From: DASRDS01 sp035570055
GTDB lineage: Bacteria > Gemmatimonadota > Gemmatimonadetes > Gemmatimonadales > Gemmatimonadaceae
Reading direction: 5' to 3'
DNA: 64,000 bases
Assembly (NCBI GenBank): GCA_035570055.1
Contig: DATMLM010000085.1
Span: forward strand, 1-64,000
Under the pieces are notes generated by a model. That model had not been told where the DNA came from. It was given only the letters and a program-made list of their open reading frames with translations, and made no database searches. The position numbers and the translations under genes were made by a program. This document shows positions 1 through 9,175 of the stretch, piece after piece (position 1 is the stretch's first letter; each line of letters starts with the position of its first letter).

Positions 1-195
1 CGTCGCACCATATCGGTCGACGTCGACGGACATCGGATCGCGGTCAAGGTGGCAACGTTGCCGGACGGCGGCACCCGGGCGAAACCCGAATATGTGGATG
101 TTCACCGCGTGGCGGAGGCGACAGGCCTCCGGCCAAGCGATATATTTTCACTCGCGGCGGAGGCCGCTCGGCGCGAAGACGCCGATCTATCCTAA
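1..195 (+). CDS. larC: LarC-like nickel insertion protein, C-terminal end (5' truncated by window)
   Basis: The frame is open from the first base and ends at TAA (193-195), giving the last 64 residues of a protein. The segment with KPEYVDVHRVAEATGL resembles the C-terminal end of LarC, the enzyme that inserts nickel into the pyridinium cofactor of lactate racemase-type enzymes (family knowledge). The catalytic part lies outside the window, so the assignment rests on this tail only. The stop lies 17 bases before the next start, and the next gene's AGGAG at 201-205 follows it directly, so the two are probably co-transcribed. Confidence 0.6.
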   Translation, partial: RRTISVDVDGHRIAVKVATLPDGGTRAKPEYVDVHRVAEATGLRPSDIFSLAAEAARREDADLS

Positions 196-212
196 TGTCC
201 AGGAGCTCACCG

Positions 213-1724
213 ATGCGCGTTGTGGTCGCATGCGGAGTGTTGTGTTTGCTCTCTTTCCCGGTGCTGGTCCACGCCCAGGACAGCAAGAAAAAGGGCGATA
301 ATAGCAAGCCGGCATCGAAGTGCGAGATCGATCTCAACAGCCCGGCTGAGATGTTCTCGGCGGCGCTGTACCTGAGGAAGGCGACGGACGCGAAAGCCGA
401 CACGGTCGAGGCGAACAAGAACTGGAAGGCCGCGATCGGCGCGCTCAGCGCACCGGGGTACAAGAATCCGAATCCGACCGGATACGCGTACATCGTCGGT
501 CAGGCGCTGGTCACCCTCGGCACGCGCCCAGGCGCGCCCGAGAGCGCCCCACGCTCCACGTACGGATACAAGGACAACCCGACGGGCACGATCGACCCGC
601 TGGCGACGGCCGACACGATGCTCAAGTCGCTCGGGGTGGCGAAGCCGTTGTGCGAGCCCGTGGCGGTCAGCATTCGCGAACAGGGATACATCCCGCTCTA
701 CAATCTCGGAGCGAAGTCCCTGAGCGCGAACTCGCTGGATACGGCCAAGGCCGCCGCGGCACGGGCAGTGATCTTGGCTCCCGACCGGCCCGAAGCCTAC
801 AACTTGCTCGCCGGTGTCGCGCTCAAGCAGAAGGATATGCCGGCGGCGGCCGCGAACTACAAGAAGGTGATCGAGACCTCCGGCACCGATACCGGGTTCA
901 CGAAGACGAAGTCGGGCGCGCTGTTCAACCTCGGCGTCGTGGAGCAGAACCAGGCGGATGCCGCGACCGGCGATCAGAAGAAGGAGTTCGCGAAGGCCGC
1001 GGCCGATGCCTGGACGCAGTACATCCAGATGAACCCGAACGATGCCGACGCCAAGACCGCGCTCGCGCGGGCGCAGCAGTCGGCGGGCGATACCGCGGCC
1101 GTCAGCCAGGCCTACGCCGACATGATCGCGAATCCCGACAAGTACACGGACCTGCAGCTCTTCCAGGCCGCGTTCACCGCCTCGCGCGCGAATCGCGATG
1201 CCGATGCGGAGAAGCTGTTCAACGCGGGGCTCAAGCTGAATCCGTACTTCCGGGACGCGCTCTACTATGTCGCGGCCGGAGCGTTCAACCAGAAGAAAGC
1301 GGATACGCTGTTCCCGCTGGCGCGGAAGCTCGTCGATATCGACCCGAACAATGCCGACAACTGGAAGCTGCTCGCGGGTGCGTACCAGATTCGCGCGAAC
1401 AGCGAGTCGGGGAAGCCGGTTGCCCGCAAGGCCGACGTCGATTCGACGCTGCAGTTCGTGAACAAGGGCAAGAATATGGTGTCGCAGCTGCGCGTGACGA
1501 AGTTCGCGAAAGACGGTGATAAACTCACGCTGGCCGGCACGGTATCGAACAGTGGCTCGACCCCCAAGTCGTACACGATCAAGTTCCAGTTCATTGACAA
1601 GAACGGCCAGACCGTGGCGTCGCAGGACGTTCCGATCCAGGTGCCGGCCAGTGGCACGCAGAATTTCGACACCAGCGTGACACAGCCGGGCATCGCGTCG
1701 TTCAAGTACGCCCCGTTGGAGTAA
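213..1724 (+). CDS. Secreted TPR-repeat protein with C-terminal FxLYD-like domain
   Basis: 503 residues. A signal peptide (MRVVVACGVLCLLSFPVLVHA) is followed by a charged linker, several TPR-like helical repeats (about residues 150-400, e.g. AYNLLAGVALKQKDMPAAA) and a C-terminal beta domain of about 85 residues (VTKFAKDGDKLTLAGTVSNS) resembling FxLYD domains. An in-frame ATG at 195 also exists, but AGGAG at 201-205 sits 7 bases before the ATG at 213, and only that start puts the signal peptide at the N-terminus. Its stop TAA overlaps the ATG of the next gene (TAATG), so translation is probably coupled. Likely a periplasmic protein-protein interaction scaffold; the partner is unknown. Confidence 0.8.
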   Translation: MRVVVACGVLCLLSFPVLVHAQDSKKKGDNSKPASKCEIDLNSPAEMFSAALYLRKATDAKADTVEANKNWKAAIGALSAPGYKNPNPTGYAYIVGQALVTLGTRPGAPESAPRSTYGYKDNPTGTIDPLATADTMLKSLGVAKPLCEPVAVSIREQGYIPLYNLGAKSLSANSLDTAKAAAARAVILAPDRPEAYNLLAGVALKQKDMPAAAANYKKVIETSGTDTGFTKTKSGALFNLGVVEQNQADAATGDQKKEFAKAAADAWTQYIQMNPNDADAKTALARAQQSAGDTAAVSQAYADMIANPDKYTDLQLFQAAFTASRANRDADAEKLFNAGLKLNPYFRDALYYVAAGAFNQKKADTLFPLARKLVDIDPNNADNWKLLAGAYQIRANSESGKPVARKADVDSTLQFVNKGKNMVSQLRVTKFAKDGDKLTLAGTVSNSGSTPKSYTIKFQFIDKNGQTVASQDVPIQVPASGTQNFDTSVTQPGIASFKYAPLE

Positions 1725-2968
1725 TGGTCCGCGTCGCGAGGGTCGCACCAGGGAGTATCGCCGAGCATGTGGGGCTCGGGCCGGGGACTGAGCTCGTCTC
1801 GGTCAACGGGCGATCGCTCGCGGATTTTCTCGACTGGGAGTTTCTCAGTGCGGACGACGAGCTCGAGATAGAAGCTCGGCAAGATGGCGAGACGGTGATC
1901 TACGAGATTGCTCGTGATGACGGGCAATCGCTCGGCGTCGAGCTGGAACCGCCAACGGTTCGCCAATGCGCGAACCGTTGCGAGTTCTGCTTTATCGAGG
2001 GATTACCCCCGGGCCTCCGCAAGCCGCTGTACTTACGCGACGACGATTATCGGTTGTCATTCGCGTACGGCAACTTCGCGACGTTGTCGAACGTTCGTGA
2101 TCGCGATGTGCGCCGCATCTTCGAATATCACCTATCGCCCCTGTACGTCTCGGTGCACGCGACTCCGCACGAGGCGCGAAAGGTCTTACTGAACAACCCC
2201 AAAGTCCCCGACATCCTGGCGCAGCTGCGGACGCTCGCCAGCGGCGGCATCGAGTTTCACTGTCAGATGGTCATTGTGCCGGGACTGAACGATGGTGACG
2301 TCTTGGAACAATCCCTGGCTGACCTGTGGTCACTTGATGAGGCGGTGCTTTCGGTGGCCATCGTTCCCGTTGGGCTGACGCAGTTCTCGCATCTGTACAC
2401 GGGGCGCACGATGGATCGCGCCGCGGCCGCCGGGTTGCTGAAGCAAATAGAGCCGTGGGCGTCCCGTCGTGACAGTCCATGGGTGTTCGGGTCTGACGAG
2501 TTGTATCTGCTGGCGGGGGTCGAGTTGCCCGACGCCGAGTACTATGGCGAGTTCGATCAGGTCGAGAATGGTGTGGGTTCGGTCGCGCTGTTGAGACGGC
2601 GGGTGAGGGAGGGCGCCAAGGGTCTGCCGCCTATGCACGGGCGCCGTATTGGGGTGGTGACGGGGACGTCGATGGCGCCCCTCATGCCCGAACTGCTGGA
2701 GCAGTTGCATGAGGCGACGGGGGCGACGTTCGAGCTCATTCCGGTCGAGAATAGTCTCTTTGGCCCGACGACCACGACGGCCGGGTTGCTCGTGGGCGCG
2801 GATATTCGGCGGGCACTCGACGGTCGCGTGGATCTGGACGAAGCGCTGATCCCGGCCGAGACGATCAACGATCGTGGGGTATTTCTCGACGACGTGACGT
2901 TTGAAGAGGTGCGGGCAGGATTGCCGATGCCCGTGCGGCCTTCGTACGATTTCATCGACGCATTATGA
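1724..2968 (+). CDS. PDZ / radical-SAM-like DUF512 family protein
   Basis: 414 residues. The N-terminus is a PDZ-like domain (VAPGSIAEHVGLGPGTELVSVNG). A CX3CX2C cluster (CANRCEFCF, about residues 82-90) matches the radical-SAM iron-sulfur signature. The rest matches the DUF512 family (e.g. VHATPHEARKVLLNNPK, LYTGRTMD). The family has no established reaction. It is often found next to der/plsY/gpsA in Firmicutes (general knowledge), and the same order occurs here. The start overlaps the TPR stop (TAATG) and the end overlaps der (ATGA). A role linked to ribosome assembly or envelope lipid synthesis is only suggested by the neighbours. Confidence 0.85.
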   Translation: MVRVARVAPGSIAEHVGLGPGTELVSVNGRSLADFLDWEFLSADDELEIEARQDGETVIYEIARDDGQSLGVELEPPTVRQCANRCEFCFIEGLPPGLRKPLYLRDDDYRLSFAYGNFATLSNVRDRDVRRIFEYHLSPLYVSVHATPHEARKVLLNNPKVPDILAQLRTLASGGIEFHCQMVIVPGLNDGDVLEQSLADLWSLDEAVLSVAIVPVGLTQFSHLYTGRTMDRAAAAGLLKQIEPWASRRDSPWVFGSDELYLLAGVELPDAEYYGEFDQVENGVGSVALLRRRVREGAKGLPPMHGRRIGVVTGTSMAPLMPELLEQLHEATGATFELIPVENSLFGPTTTTAGLLVGADIRRALDGRVDLDEALIPAETINDRGVFLDDVTFEEVRAGLPMPVRPSYDFIDAL

Positions 2969-4272
2969 GCACGCCCGTCGTTGCGCTCATTGGGCGGCCG
3001 AACGTCGGAAAGTCGGCGTTGTTCAATCGGATTGTCGGCGCGAATAGCGCGATCGTGACCGATGAGCCGGGCACGACGCGCGATCGGCATTTCGCGCGGG
3101 CCGAGTGGGGGGGCAAGGGTTTCTGGCTCGTGGACACGGGCGGGCTGGTCGAAGACTCGGACCTGCCGATGAACGTGGAGATTCGGCGCCAGGTCGGAGA
3201 GGCGATAGAAGAGGCGGATCTGTTGCTTTTCGTTGTCGACGCCAAGACGGGTTTGACGCCGAGCGACTATCGGATTGCCGAGATACTGCGCGAGTCGAAG
3301 CGGCCATGGGTCCTGGTCGCCAACAAAGTTGACGATCCGTCTTCGACTGATTTCTACGAGTTCTACAATCTCGGAGCGGGGGATCCGATACCGGTCTCAG
3401 CCGCGAATGGGAAGGGCTCCGGCGATTTGCTCGACGCCGTGGTCGAGCGGATTCCGGAGAGCCCCATCGAGGAGCAGCCAGGGCTGCGGGTGGCGGTGAT
3501 CGGTCGGCCCAACGTCGGGAAATCGTCGATTGTCAATCGCCTGCTCGGCGAGGAGCGGCTCGTGGTGGCCGAGGAGGCCGGGACGACGCGGGATGCGATC
3601 GATGCGCCGTTGGTGTACCATGGCCATCCCATGATTTTCGTCGATACCGCGGGTCTCAGACGGCAATCCAAAGTCGACGACGGCATCGAGTTCTACTCGT
3701 CGCTCCGGACGCGGCGGGCGATCGAGCGCGCCGACATTTGTGTGCTCGTGTTGGATGCCGTGGAAGGGATGCACGTGCAGGATCTCAAGATCGCGGCTCT
3801 GGCCTGGGAGGCCGGGCGGGGGTTGATCGTCGTCGTCAACAAGTGGGATTTGAAAGAGAAAGACGACAAGACCGCGCCCCATTTCCAGAAAGAAGCGGCC
3901 GAAAAAGCGCCGTTCTTGGGGTTCGTGCCATTCCTGTTCACGTCGGCAGTGACAGGACAACGGGTAACGCGTATCCTCGATGAGGTACTGGCAGTCGATG
4001 AAGAGCGGCGGAAGCGGATCCCGACATCCGAGGTCAATGAGACGCTCAAGGCGCTGTTAGCGCGCCGGCAGCCGCCTCAAGCAGCCGGGCGCGATGTGCG
4101 CCTGAACTACGCGACCCAGGTCGAGGTAGCACCGCCGGTGATCGCTGTCTTCGGCAACCACCCGGATCTGGTGCAGGAGCACTACGTGCGATATCTCCAC
4201 AACGGCTTTCGCGCAGCGTGGGGATTTACCGGCAGTCCACTCCTCGTGGTCATGCGCGGGAAGGCGGCGTAA
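2965..4272 (+). CDS. der: Ribosome biogenesis GTPase Der (EngA)
   Basis: 435 residues, the usual length. There are two tandem GTPase domains, each with a P-loop GRPNVGKS (about residues 10-17 and 180-187), a G3 motif (DTGG, DTAG) and a G4 motif (NKVD near 119, NKWD near 292). A C-terminal KH-like domain follows. Der acts in late assembly of the 50S ribosomal subunit. The ATG overlaps the upstream stop (ATGA), and its own stop overlaps plsY (TAATG). Confidence 0.97.
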   Translation: MSTPVVALIGRPNVGKSALFNRIVGANSAIVTDEPGTTRDRHFARAEWGGKGFWLVDTGGLVEDSDLPMNVEIRRQVGEAIEEADLLLFVVDAKTGLTPSDYRIAEILRESKRPWVLVANKVDDPSSTDFYEFYNLGAGDPIPVSAANGKGSGDLLDAVVERIPESPIEEQPGLRVAVIGRPNVGKSSIVNRLLGEERLVVAEEAGTTRDAIDAPLVYHGHPMIFVDTAGLRRQSKVDDGIEFYSSLRTRRAIERADICVLVLDAVEGMHVQDLKIAALAWEAGRGLIVVVNKWDLKEKDDKTAPHFQKEAAEKAPFLGFVPFLFTSAVTGQRVTRILDEVLAVDEERRKRIPTSEVNETLKALLARRQPPQAAGRDVRLNYATQVEVAPPVIAVFGNHPDLVQEHYVRYLHNGFRAAWGFTGSPLLVVMRGKAA

Positions 4273-4949
4273 TGTCTCCGGTGATCGGCCTCATCCTCGC
4301 CTATCTCATCGGGTCCGTACCCTTTGCGTATCTGATCGGCCGTCTCTTCGGCCACGTCGACCTCCGCCGGGTCGGCTCCGGGAACCTGGGCGCGACGAAT
4401 CTTGCGCGGCAGATGGGTTGGCCGTTCTTCTTCTTGGTGTTCGCGCTCGATGCAGCCAAGGGTGCTCTCCCCGTGATGCTGCTGCCTTCACCCGGTGACC
4501 TGGCACAACACCAGATGTGGCAAATTGCGCTCGGTGTTGCCGCGATCATCGGTCACACGCGGCCCATCTTCCTGCTCGGCCACGGCGGCGGGAAGGGCGT
4601 GGCCACCGCGGCGGGTGTCTTTTACGGATTGCTGCCGCACCAGACGGTCGACGTCCTCGTGATCTTCGGCCTCGTCGTGCTGATCACGAAATACGTGTCC
4701 CTGGGCTCGCTCACGGCGTCCGGCATTCTGCCGATCATGGTGTTGATCGGACGTGGCGCGACGCCGGTGTTCTGGTTCTCGCTCTTCATCGCGCTCTTCA
4801 TCGGCTTCACGCACCGCAAGAACATCCAGCGATTGCGAAAGGGCAAAGAGCCGCGGATCGATCGGAGCCCTCCGAAGCCGGAAGAAGAGAAGGAGCCGGT
4901 CGGGAGCGGCCCACCAGAGCCACCGAAGAGCGAGGCGGGCGACGTGTGA
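4272..4949 (+). CDS. plsY: Acyl-phosphate:glycerol-3-phosphate acyltransferase PlsY
   Basis: 225 residues from the ATG that overlaps the der stop; a longer in-frame start would lie inside der and add non-membrane sequence. Multi-pass membrane protein with the PlsY motifs SGNLGATNLAR and GHTRPIFLLGHGGGKGVAT. It transfers an acyl group from acyl-phosphate to glycerol-3-phosphate, the first acylation in phospholipid synthesis. The last 35 or so residues form an unusual charged, Pro/Glu/Lys-rich tail (e.g. PPKPEEEKEPVGSG), probably disordered. The GpsA gene follows with a 4-base overlap, so substrate maker and user are co-expressed. Confidence 0.95.
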   Translation: MSPVIGLILAYLIGSVPFAYLIGRLFGHVDLRRVGSGNLGATNLARQMGWPFFFLVFALDAAKGALPVMLLPSPGDLAQHQMWQIALGVAAIIGHTRPIFLLGHGGGKGVATAAGVFYGLLPHQTVDVLVIFGLVVLITKYVSLGSLTASGILPIMVLIGRGATPVFWFSLFIALFIGFTHRKNIQRLRKGKEPRIDRSPPKPEEEKEPVGSGPPEPPKSEAGDV

Positions 4950-5956
4950 CGAACGGCCAGGCGTATGCCTGTGCCGTTGTCGGCGCCGGGGCATGGGGGA
5001 CGGCGCTGGCCGATCTGCTCGCCCGGAACGGCCACTGCGTGCACCTGTGGGCGCGAGAGCCGGACGTTGTCGCCTCGATCGCCGAGTCCCACGAGAACCA
5101 GCGGTTCTTGAAAGGCATGCGCTTGTCGGCCTCGATCGAGCCTACGGGTACGATCACGGATGCGGTGCGGGGTGCGTCGCTCATCGTGTATGCGCCACCC
5201 TCGGAGCACTTCCGCGAAGTCGTTCGCGCCTCGGCGCCGGCTGTGGAACGTGGCGCAACGATCGCCGTGGCGAGCAAGGGACTCGAGCCGGAGACGCTCA
5301 AACTGATGAGCGTCGTGGCGAGCGAGGAGCTGCCAGGCCGGCCTGTGGTGGCGCTGTCGGGCCCTAGCTTCGCGGCGGAGGTCGCGGCGCGGCAGCCGAC
5401 GGCCGTGGTCGCGGCGGGCCCGGATCCAGAGGCCACGGCGCTGGTTCAGCGGATGCTCTCGTCGCGCGAGTTCCGCGTCTACACGGCGGACGATGCGCTG
5501 GGGGTCGAGCTCGGCGGAGCGCTCAAGAACGTCATGGCCGTGGCGACGGGGATCTGCGAGGGGCTGGGCCTCGGGTTCAATTCGCGGGCGGCCCTGATCA
5601 CGAGGGGGCTGGCCGAGATGGCGCGCCTGGGGGCCGCGCTGGGTGCGCAACCGGCGACGTTTGCGGGGTTGGCCGGCATGGGGGATCTCGTGCTGACCTG
5701 CACGGGGGCGCTCAGTCGGAACCGCGCACTGGGCCTGGCCGTGGGGAAAGGGGCCACGTTGGCCGAGGCGATGGTCGGGAAGGAGACGGTGGCCGAGGGG
5801 GTGACGACGGCCCGGAGCGCGCTCAAATTGGCTGAGCGGGTCGGCGTCGACATGCCGATCGTGGCCGGCGTGCATAAGATTCTGTTCGAGGGCAAGCCCG
5901 CGCGCGAGTCGATCGCGGAACTCATGGAGCGCGAGCTGCGCGCCGAGTCTGATTGA
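4946..5956 (+). CDS. gpsA: Glycerol-3-phosphate dehydrogenase [NAD(P)+]
   Basis: 336 residues starting at GTG 4946 (GTGA overlap with plsY). The N-terminal Rossmann motif GAGAWGTALADLLARNGH binds NAD(P)H. The motif GALKNVMAVATG contains the catalytic lysine, and MGDLVLTCTG is also typical of the family. It reduces dihydroxyacetone phosphate to sn-glycerol-3-phosphate, the substrate of PlsY encoded just upstream. An in-frame extension upstream into plsY is an artefact of GC-rich sequence. Confidence 0.96.
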   Translation: MTNGQAYACAVVGAGAWGTALADLLARNGHCVHLWAREPDVVASIAESHENQRFLKGMRLSASIEPTGTITDAVRGASLIVYAPPSEHFREVVRASAPAVERGATIAVASKGLEPETLKLMSVVASEELPGRPVVALSGPSFAAEVAARQPTAVVAAGPDPEATALVQRMLSSREFRVYTADDALGVELGGALKNVMAVATGICEGLGLGFNSRAALITRGLAEMARLGAALGAQPATFAGLAGMGDLVLTCTGALSRNRALGLAVGKGATLAEAMVGKETVAEGVTTARSALKLAERVGVDMPIVAGVHKILFEGKPARESIAELMERELRAESD

Positions 5957-6318
5957 TGGCCACTGAGCCGGTACGGCAATTCTATTCGATCGGGGATGTG
6001 TGCGCGCTGACGGACTTGAAGCCGCACGTGCTCCGGTATTGGGAAAGCCAATTTCGCTTCCTGAGCCCAGCCAAGAATCGCTCCGGCAATCGCGTCTATC
6101 AGCGGCGCGAGGTCGAGCTGATCCTGCTCGTCAAGCATCTGCTGTACACGGAGAAGTACACGATAGACGGCGCGCGCCGCAAAGTCGACGAGCACCGGCG
6201 TGCGGGCAGCGGCACGCTCCGCGCCGCCGCGCGGTCCGCACTCGATCGCGAAACCCTGCGTGGGCTGGAGCAGGAGCTCGAGGCGATCGTGGGGCTGCTC
6301 TCAGACGAGAGCCGATGA
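5956..6318 (+). CDS. MerR-family transcriptional regulator
   Basis: 120 residues. The winged helix-turn-helix at the N-terminus (YSIGDVCALTDLKPHVLRYW) and the wing (SGNRVYQRREVELI) are typical of MerR proteins. A short C-terminal helix with REL-type charges follows; there is no effector domain and no conserved cysteines, so it is not an evident metal sensor. The start ATG overlaps the gpsA stop (TGATG), and the end overlaps the glycosyltransferase start (ATGA). Its position in the middle of a housekeeping operon gives no clue to the target promoter. Confidence 0.88.
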   Translation: MATEPVRQFYSIGDVCALTDLKPHVLRYWESQFRFLSPAKNRSGNRVYQRREVELILLVKHLLYTEKYTIDGARRKVDEHRRAGSGTLRAAARSALDRETLRGLEQELEAIVGLLSDESR

Positions 6319-7025
6319 CGATCAGCGGGCAATTCGTACCGCTGCGTGCCGCATGCGTCGTCCCGGCGTACAACGCCGCCGAGACGCTGGAGCAGGTGAT
6401 CGATGGCGTACGGCAGACCGTGCCGCGGGTGCGCGTGGTCGTGATCGATGACGGCTCGACGGATGAGACGCGGGAGGTCGCCGATCGCGTCGCCGACGAC
6501 GTCGTGGGGTTCGATCACAATCGCGGGAAGGGCGCGGCGTTACGGGCGGGATTCGAGGCGGCGCTCGCCGAGCGGTGCAGCACGGTGATGACCATCGATG
6601 CGGACGGGCAGCACGATCCCGCGTTTGCGCCGGCGCTCTTCTCGGCGCTCACGCGCGTGGATGTCGTGATTGGGGTCCGGAAGCGCAATGGGTCTGGTAT
6701 GCCGTTCTATCGGCGCCTGTCGAATGCGCTGTCGAGCGCCGCGGTCAGCGCGTGCACCGGGCGGCGGTTTACCGACAGCCAGTCGGGGTTTCGCGCCGTG
6801 CGGGCTGAGGTGCTCCGGCGGATCGAGCCTGCCGGAGACCGGTACGAGTATGAGACCGACTTTCTGATCCAGGCCGCGCGTGGCGGGTGGAGAATAGGGA
6901 CGGTGCCCGTCTCGACGTTGTACGGGGAGTGGGCACGCAGTCATTTTCGCACGCTCGGCGACTCCGCCCGCGTGGTGTGGACGATCTGCCGGCGGCTGGG
7001 TGAGACTCCTCTGCACGAACGATGA
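6315..7025 (+). CDS. Family 2 glycosyltransferase (polyprenyl-phosphate type)
   Basis: 236 residues. A GT-A fold is indicated by VVPAYNAAETLEQVI, VIDDGSTDETREV and the DxD-like motif DADGQHDP. SQSGFRAVRAEVLRRI with YEYETDFLIQAARGG is typical of dolichol/undecaprenyl-phosphate sugar transferases. There is no C-terminal membrane segment. The start overlaps the MerR stop by four bases, and the end overlaps surE by 26 bases. Probably acts in cell-envelope glycan synthesis on the inner face of the membrane; the sugar is unknown. Confidence 0.88.
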   Translation: MTISGQFVPLRAACVVPAYNAAETLEQVIDGVRQTVPRVRVVVIDDGSTDETREVADRVADDVVGFDHNRGKGAALRAGFEAALAERCSTVMTIDADGQHDPAFAPALFSALTRVDVVIGVRKRNGSGMPFYRRLSNALSSAAVSACTGRRFTDSQSGFRAVRAEVLRRIEPAGDRYEYETDFLIQAARGGWRIGTVPVSTLYGEWARSHFRTLGDSARVVWTICRRLGETPLHER

Positions 7026-7752
7026 TGGGATTCTGGCACTGGGCCTCGATTGCCTGGTGCGCGCGGTCCAATCGCTCGGGGAGGTGACGGTCGTTGCTCC
7101 GGATCGGGAGCAGAGCGCGACGAGCCACTCCCTCACCATGCACCACCCATTGCGCGTCAAGCCGCGTGGCGAGCGTCGGTTTCAGGTCGACGGGACTCCG
7201 ACGGATTGCGTCATGCTCGCGGTCGAAGCGCTGATGCCTGCGCGGCCGGATTTCGTGCTGAGCGGCATCAATCATGGGCAGAATATGGGCGAGGATGTCC
7301 TGTACTCCGGCACCGTCGCTGCTGCCATGGAAGGGTTGGCGCTCGGCGTTCCATCGATCGCGATTTCGTTCGCGGGCGGAGACCACGGGAGCGTCGACCC
7401 CTCGATGCTGCCGGCCCAGATCCCGGCCGTCTCCCAGCTACTCGGCCACATTCTATCGCTGCGGCTACCGAGCGACACGCTGCTCAACATCAATTTGCCG
7501 CCCCAGGCACCAAAGGGGGTTCGGCTCACCAGACTTGGCCGGCGCGTCTTCTCGGATCCTTTGCGGCGCATGCAAGACCCGTGGGGCAAAGAGGTCTACT
7601 GGATAGGCGGCGGAGTCATGGCGTGGACCGGTGGCCCGGACTCTGACTACCAGGCCATCGAAGACGGATACGTGAGCGTGACGCCACTGCATCTCGATCT
7701 CACGCACTATGACATGCTCGCCTCGGCCGCCGACTGGTGGCGGGATCCGTGA
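7000..7752 (+). CDS. surE: 5'/3'-nucleotidase SurE
   Basis: 250 residues from GTG 7000, inside the end of the glycosyltransferase gene. It begins with MRLLCTNDDGI, whose NDDG binds the divalent metal, and contains APDREQSATSHSLT and SGINHGQNMGEDVLYSGTVAAAMEG, all SurE hallmarks. SurE dephosphorylates nucleoside monophosphates. It is commonly encoded next to pcm, as here, and the pair is associated with stationary-phase survival. Confidence 0.96.
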   Translation: MRLLCTNDDGILALGLDCLVRAVQSLGEVTVVAPDREQSATSHSLTMHHPLRVKPRGERRFQVDGTPTDCVMLAVEALMPARPDFVLSGINHGQNMGEDVLYSGTVAAAMEGLALGVPSIAISFAGGDHGSVDPSMLPAQIPAVSQLLGHILSLRLPSDTLLNINLPPQAPKGVRLTRLGRRVFSDPLRRMQDPWGKEVYWIGGGVMAWTGGPDSDYQAIEDGYVSVTPLHLDLTHYDMLASAADWWRDP

Positions 7753-8390
7753 CGGATCTCAGTGGGCCAAGGCGACGGATGGTCGAGGCGCTTCGCGAGA
7801 AGGGCGTGACAGACCTGTCGGTGCTGCGGGCGTTTGATCTCACACCGAGGCACCTGTTCGTCCCGAGCGGGGTGCAGCATCGGGCGTACGAAGATTCGGC
7901 GCTGCCGATCGGAAACTCGCAGACGGTGTCGCAGCCGTCGGTGCACGCGAGATACCTGAGTGAGCTGAAGCTGACGGGGCACGAACGCGTGCTGGAGGTC
8001 GGGACGGGGTCGGGCTATCAGACGGTGCTGCTTTCGCACCTGGCGGCCCAGGTGTTCTCCGTCGAGCGGGTACCGGCGCTGCTCGATCGGGCGAGAGAGG
8101 TCATACGCCAAGTTGCCGCGCGGAATATCTCGCTGCTCCTGGGCGACGGGACCTTCGGGTGGCGCGAGTACGCGCCGTACGAAGCGATCCTGGTGAGCGC
8201 TGCCTCGCCCGAGGTACCGCGGCCGCTGTTCGAGCAACTCGCCGAGGGCGGACGGATTCTTGCGCCGGTCGGCGGGCGCGAGGAGCAGATGCTGATCGTC
8301 GGCACGCGGCGTGGCGACGAGCTGGTGCGCCGTGACATAGCGCCAGTCCGGTTCGTCCCGCTTCTAGGGAAATACGGGTGGCCCGCCTAG
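7749..8390 (+). CDS. pcm: Protein-L-isoaspartate O-methyltransferase
   Basis: 213 residues from GTG 7749 (GTGA overlap with surE). PCMT motifs are present: ALPIGNSQTVSQPSVHARY near the N-terminus, the SAM-binding motif RVLEVGTGSGYQTVLLS, and the C-terminal LVRRDIAPVRFVPLLGKYGW. It methylates isoaspartyl residues to start repair of aged proteins. The surE-pcm pairing supports the call. Confidence 0.95.
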   Translation: MTDLSGPRRRMVEALREKGVTDLSVLRAFDLTPRHLFVPSGVQHRAYEDSALPIGNSQTVSQPSVHARYLSELKLTGHERVLEVGTGSGYQTVLLSHLAAQVFSVERVPALLDRAREVIRQVAARNISLLLGDGTFGWREYAPYEAILVSAASPEVPRPLFEQLAEGGRILAPVGGREEQMLIVGTRRGDELVRRDIAPVRFVPLLGKYGWPA

Positions 8391-8403
8391 AGGATGCTGT
8401 CTT

Positions 8404-9159
8404 ATGTCCGAGACAAAACAGCAAGAACCGCAAGGCTTTACGCGTCCTGTCCTCAAGCCGTTTGTTAGGCCTCTCCAAGCGGAGTCGCCGGCGTTGCAGC
8501 CGATGACGCCCGCCTTTGGCCGCGTCACCCTCCCGCCTTTTGGCCCAATTCGCTACGGCGGCCCCAAGCCTGGTGCGGCGGTCGTCACGCCGAGCCGAGA
8601 GGACGACGAGGCGCCGACGTGGGCGTCGATCGAGGAGTATGTACATACGGCTCCTGCGGCGCCCGAAGTACCTGAGCCCGAGCCGGAACCAGTAGTCGCC
8701 GAGGCGGTGACCGAGGTGCCGCCTCAAGAGGAAATAACAGCTCCAGCTCCGCCGTGGCTCGATGCGGCGCCGGCAGAGCCGGAGCCAGAGCGGGAGCCGG
8801 AGCCGGAGCCCGAACCGGAGCCATTGGCGCGTCGCCCGGCGTTGCCATTGACGGGACCTTACGATCCGACGCCGATCATGAATCCAACGATTGAGCGGAC
8901 CACGGAGCGCACGACCGAGCCGCACCGCATGACTCCGATGCGCGTGACGCCGCTTCGTCCCCATGTCGCGATTTCGCCGACGGCGGTGCCCGCCGAGCCG
9001 AACGCCCGCGCTGTCGCCGCGGCGCTGGAGATGGTCGCCGCGCGCGTGCGGCGGGGCGAGCTCGTCGTGTCCGGCTCGATGCCGGCGAACGACGACCCGC
9101 CGGCTCTTGCGGCCGTACTCGCGGCAACGCTGGCTGCCCTCCTCGGGGTCCGTACCTAA
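8404..9159 (+). CDS. Pro/Glu-rich protein of unknown function
   Basis: 251 residues, family not recognised. The N-terminus is Lys/Pro/Thr-rich (GFTRPVLKPFVRPL). The middle (about residues 80-145) is an acidic low-complexity tract built on EPEP repeats, probably disordered. The last 60 residues (ARAVAAALEMVAARVRRGEL) look helical and ordered. There is no signal peptide or membrane segment. GAGG precedes the ATG by about 10 bases. It sits 13 bases after pcm in the same direction and is followed by acyP, so it is probably in the same operon. A cytoplasmic adaptor is one possibility, not shown. Confidence 0.7.
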   Translation: MSETKQQEPQGFTRPVLKPFVRPLQAESPALQPMTPAFGRVTLPPFGPIRYGGPKPGAAVVTPSREDDEAPTWASIEEYVHTAPAAPEVPEPEPEPVVAEAVTEVPPQEEITAPAPPWLDAAPAEPEPEREPEPEPEPEPLARRPALPLTGPYDPTPIMNPTIERTTERTTEPHRMTPMRVTPLRPHVAISPTAVPAEPNARAVAAALEMVAARVRRGELVVSGSMPANDDPPALAAVLAATLAALLGVRT

Positions 9160-9175
9160 CAACTACATTCCGTAG

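Noticed and set aside
207..1748. 513-codon open frame on the minus strand
   Set aside because: It is the antisense of the secreted TPR protein; its sequence is Arg/Glu/His-rich with no domain, and the plus-strand gene has a signal peptide and ribosome-binding site.
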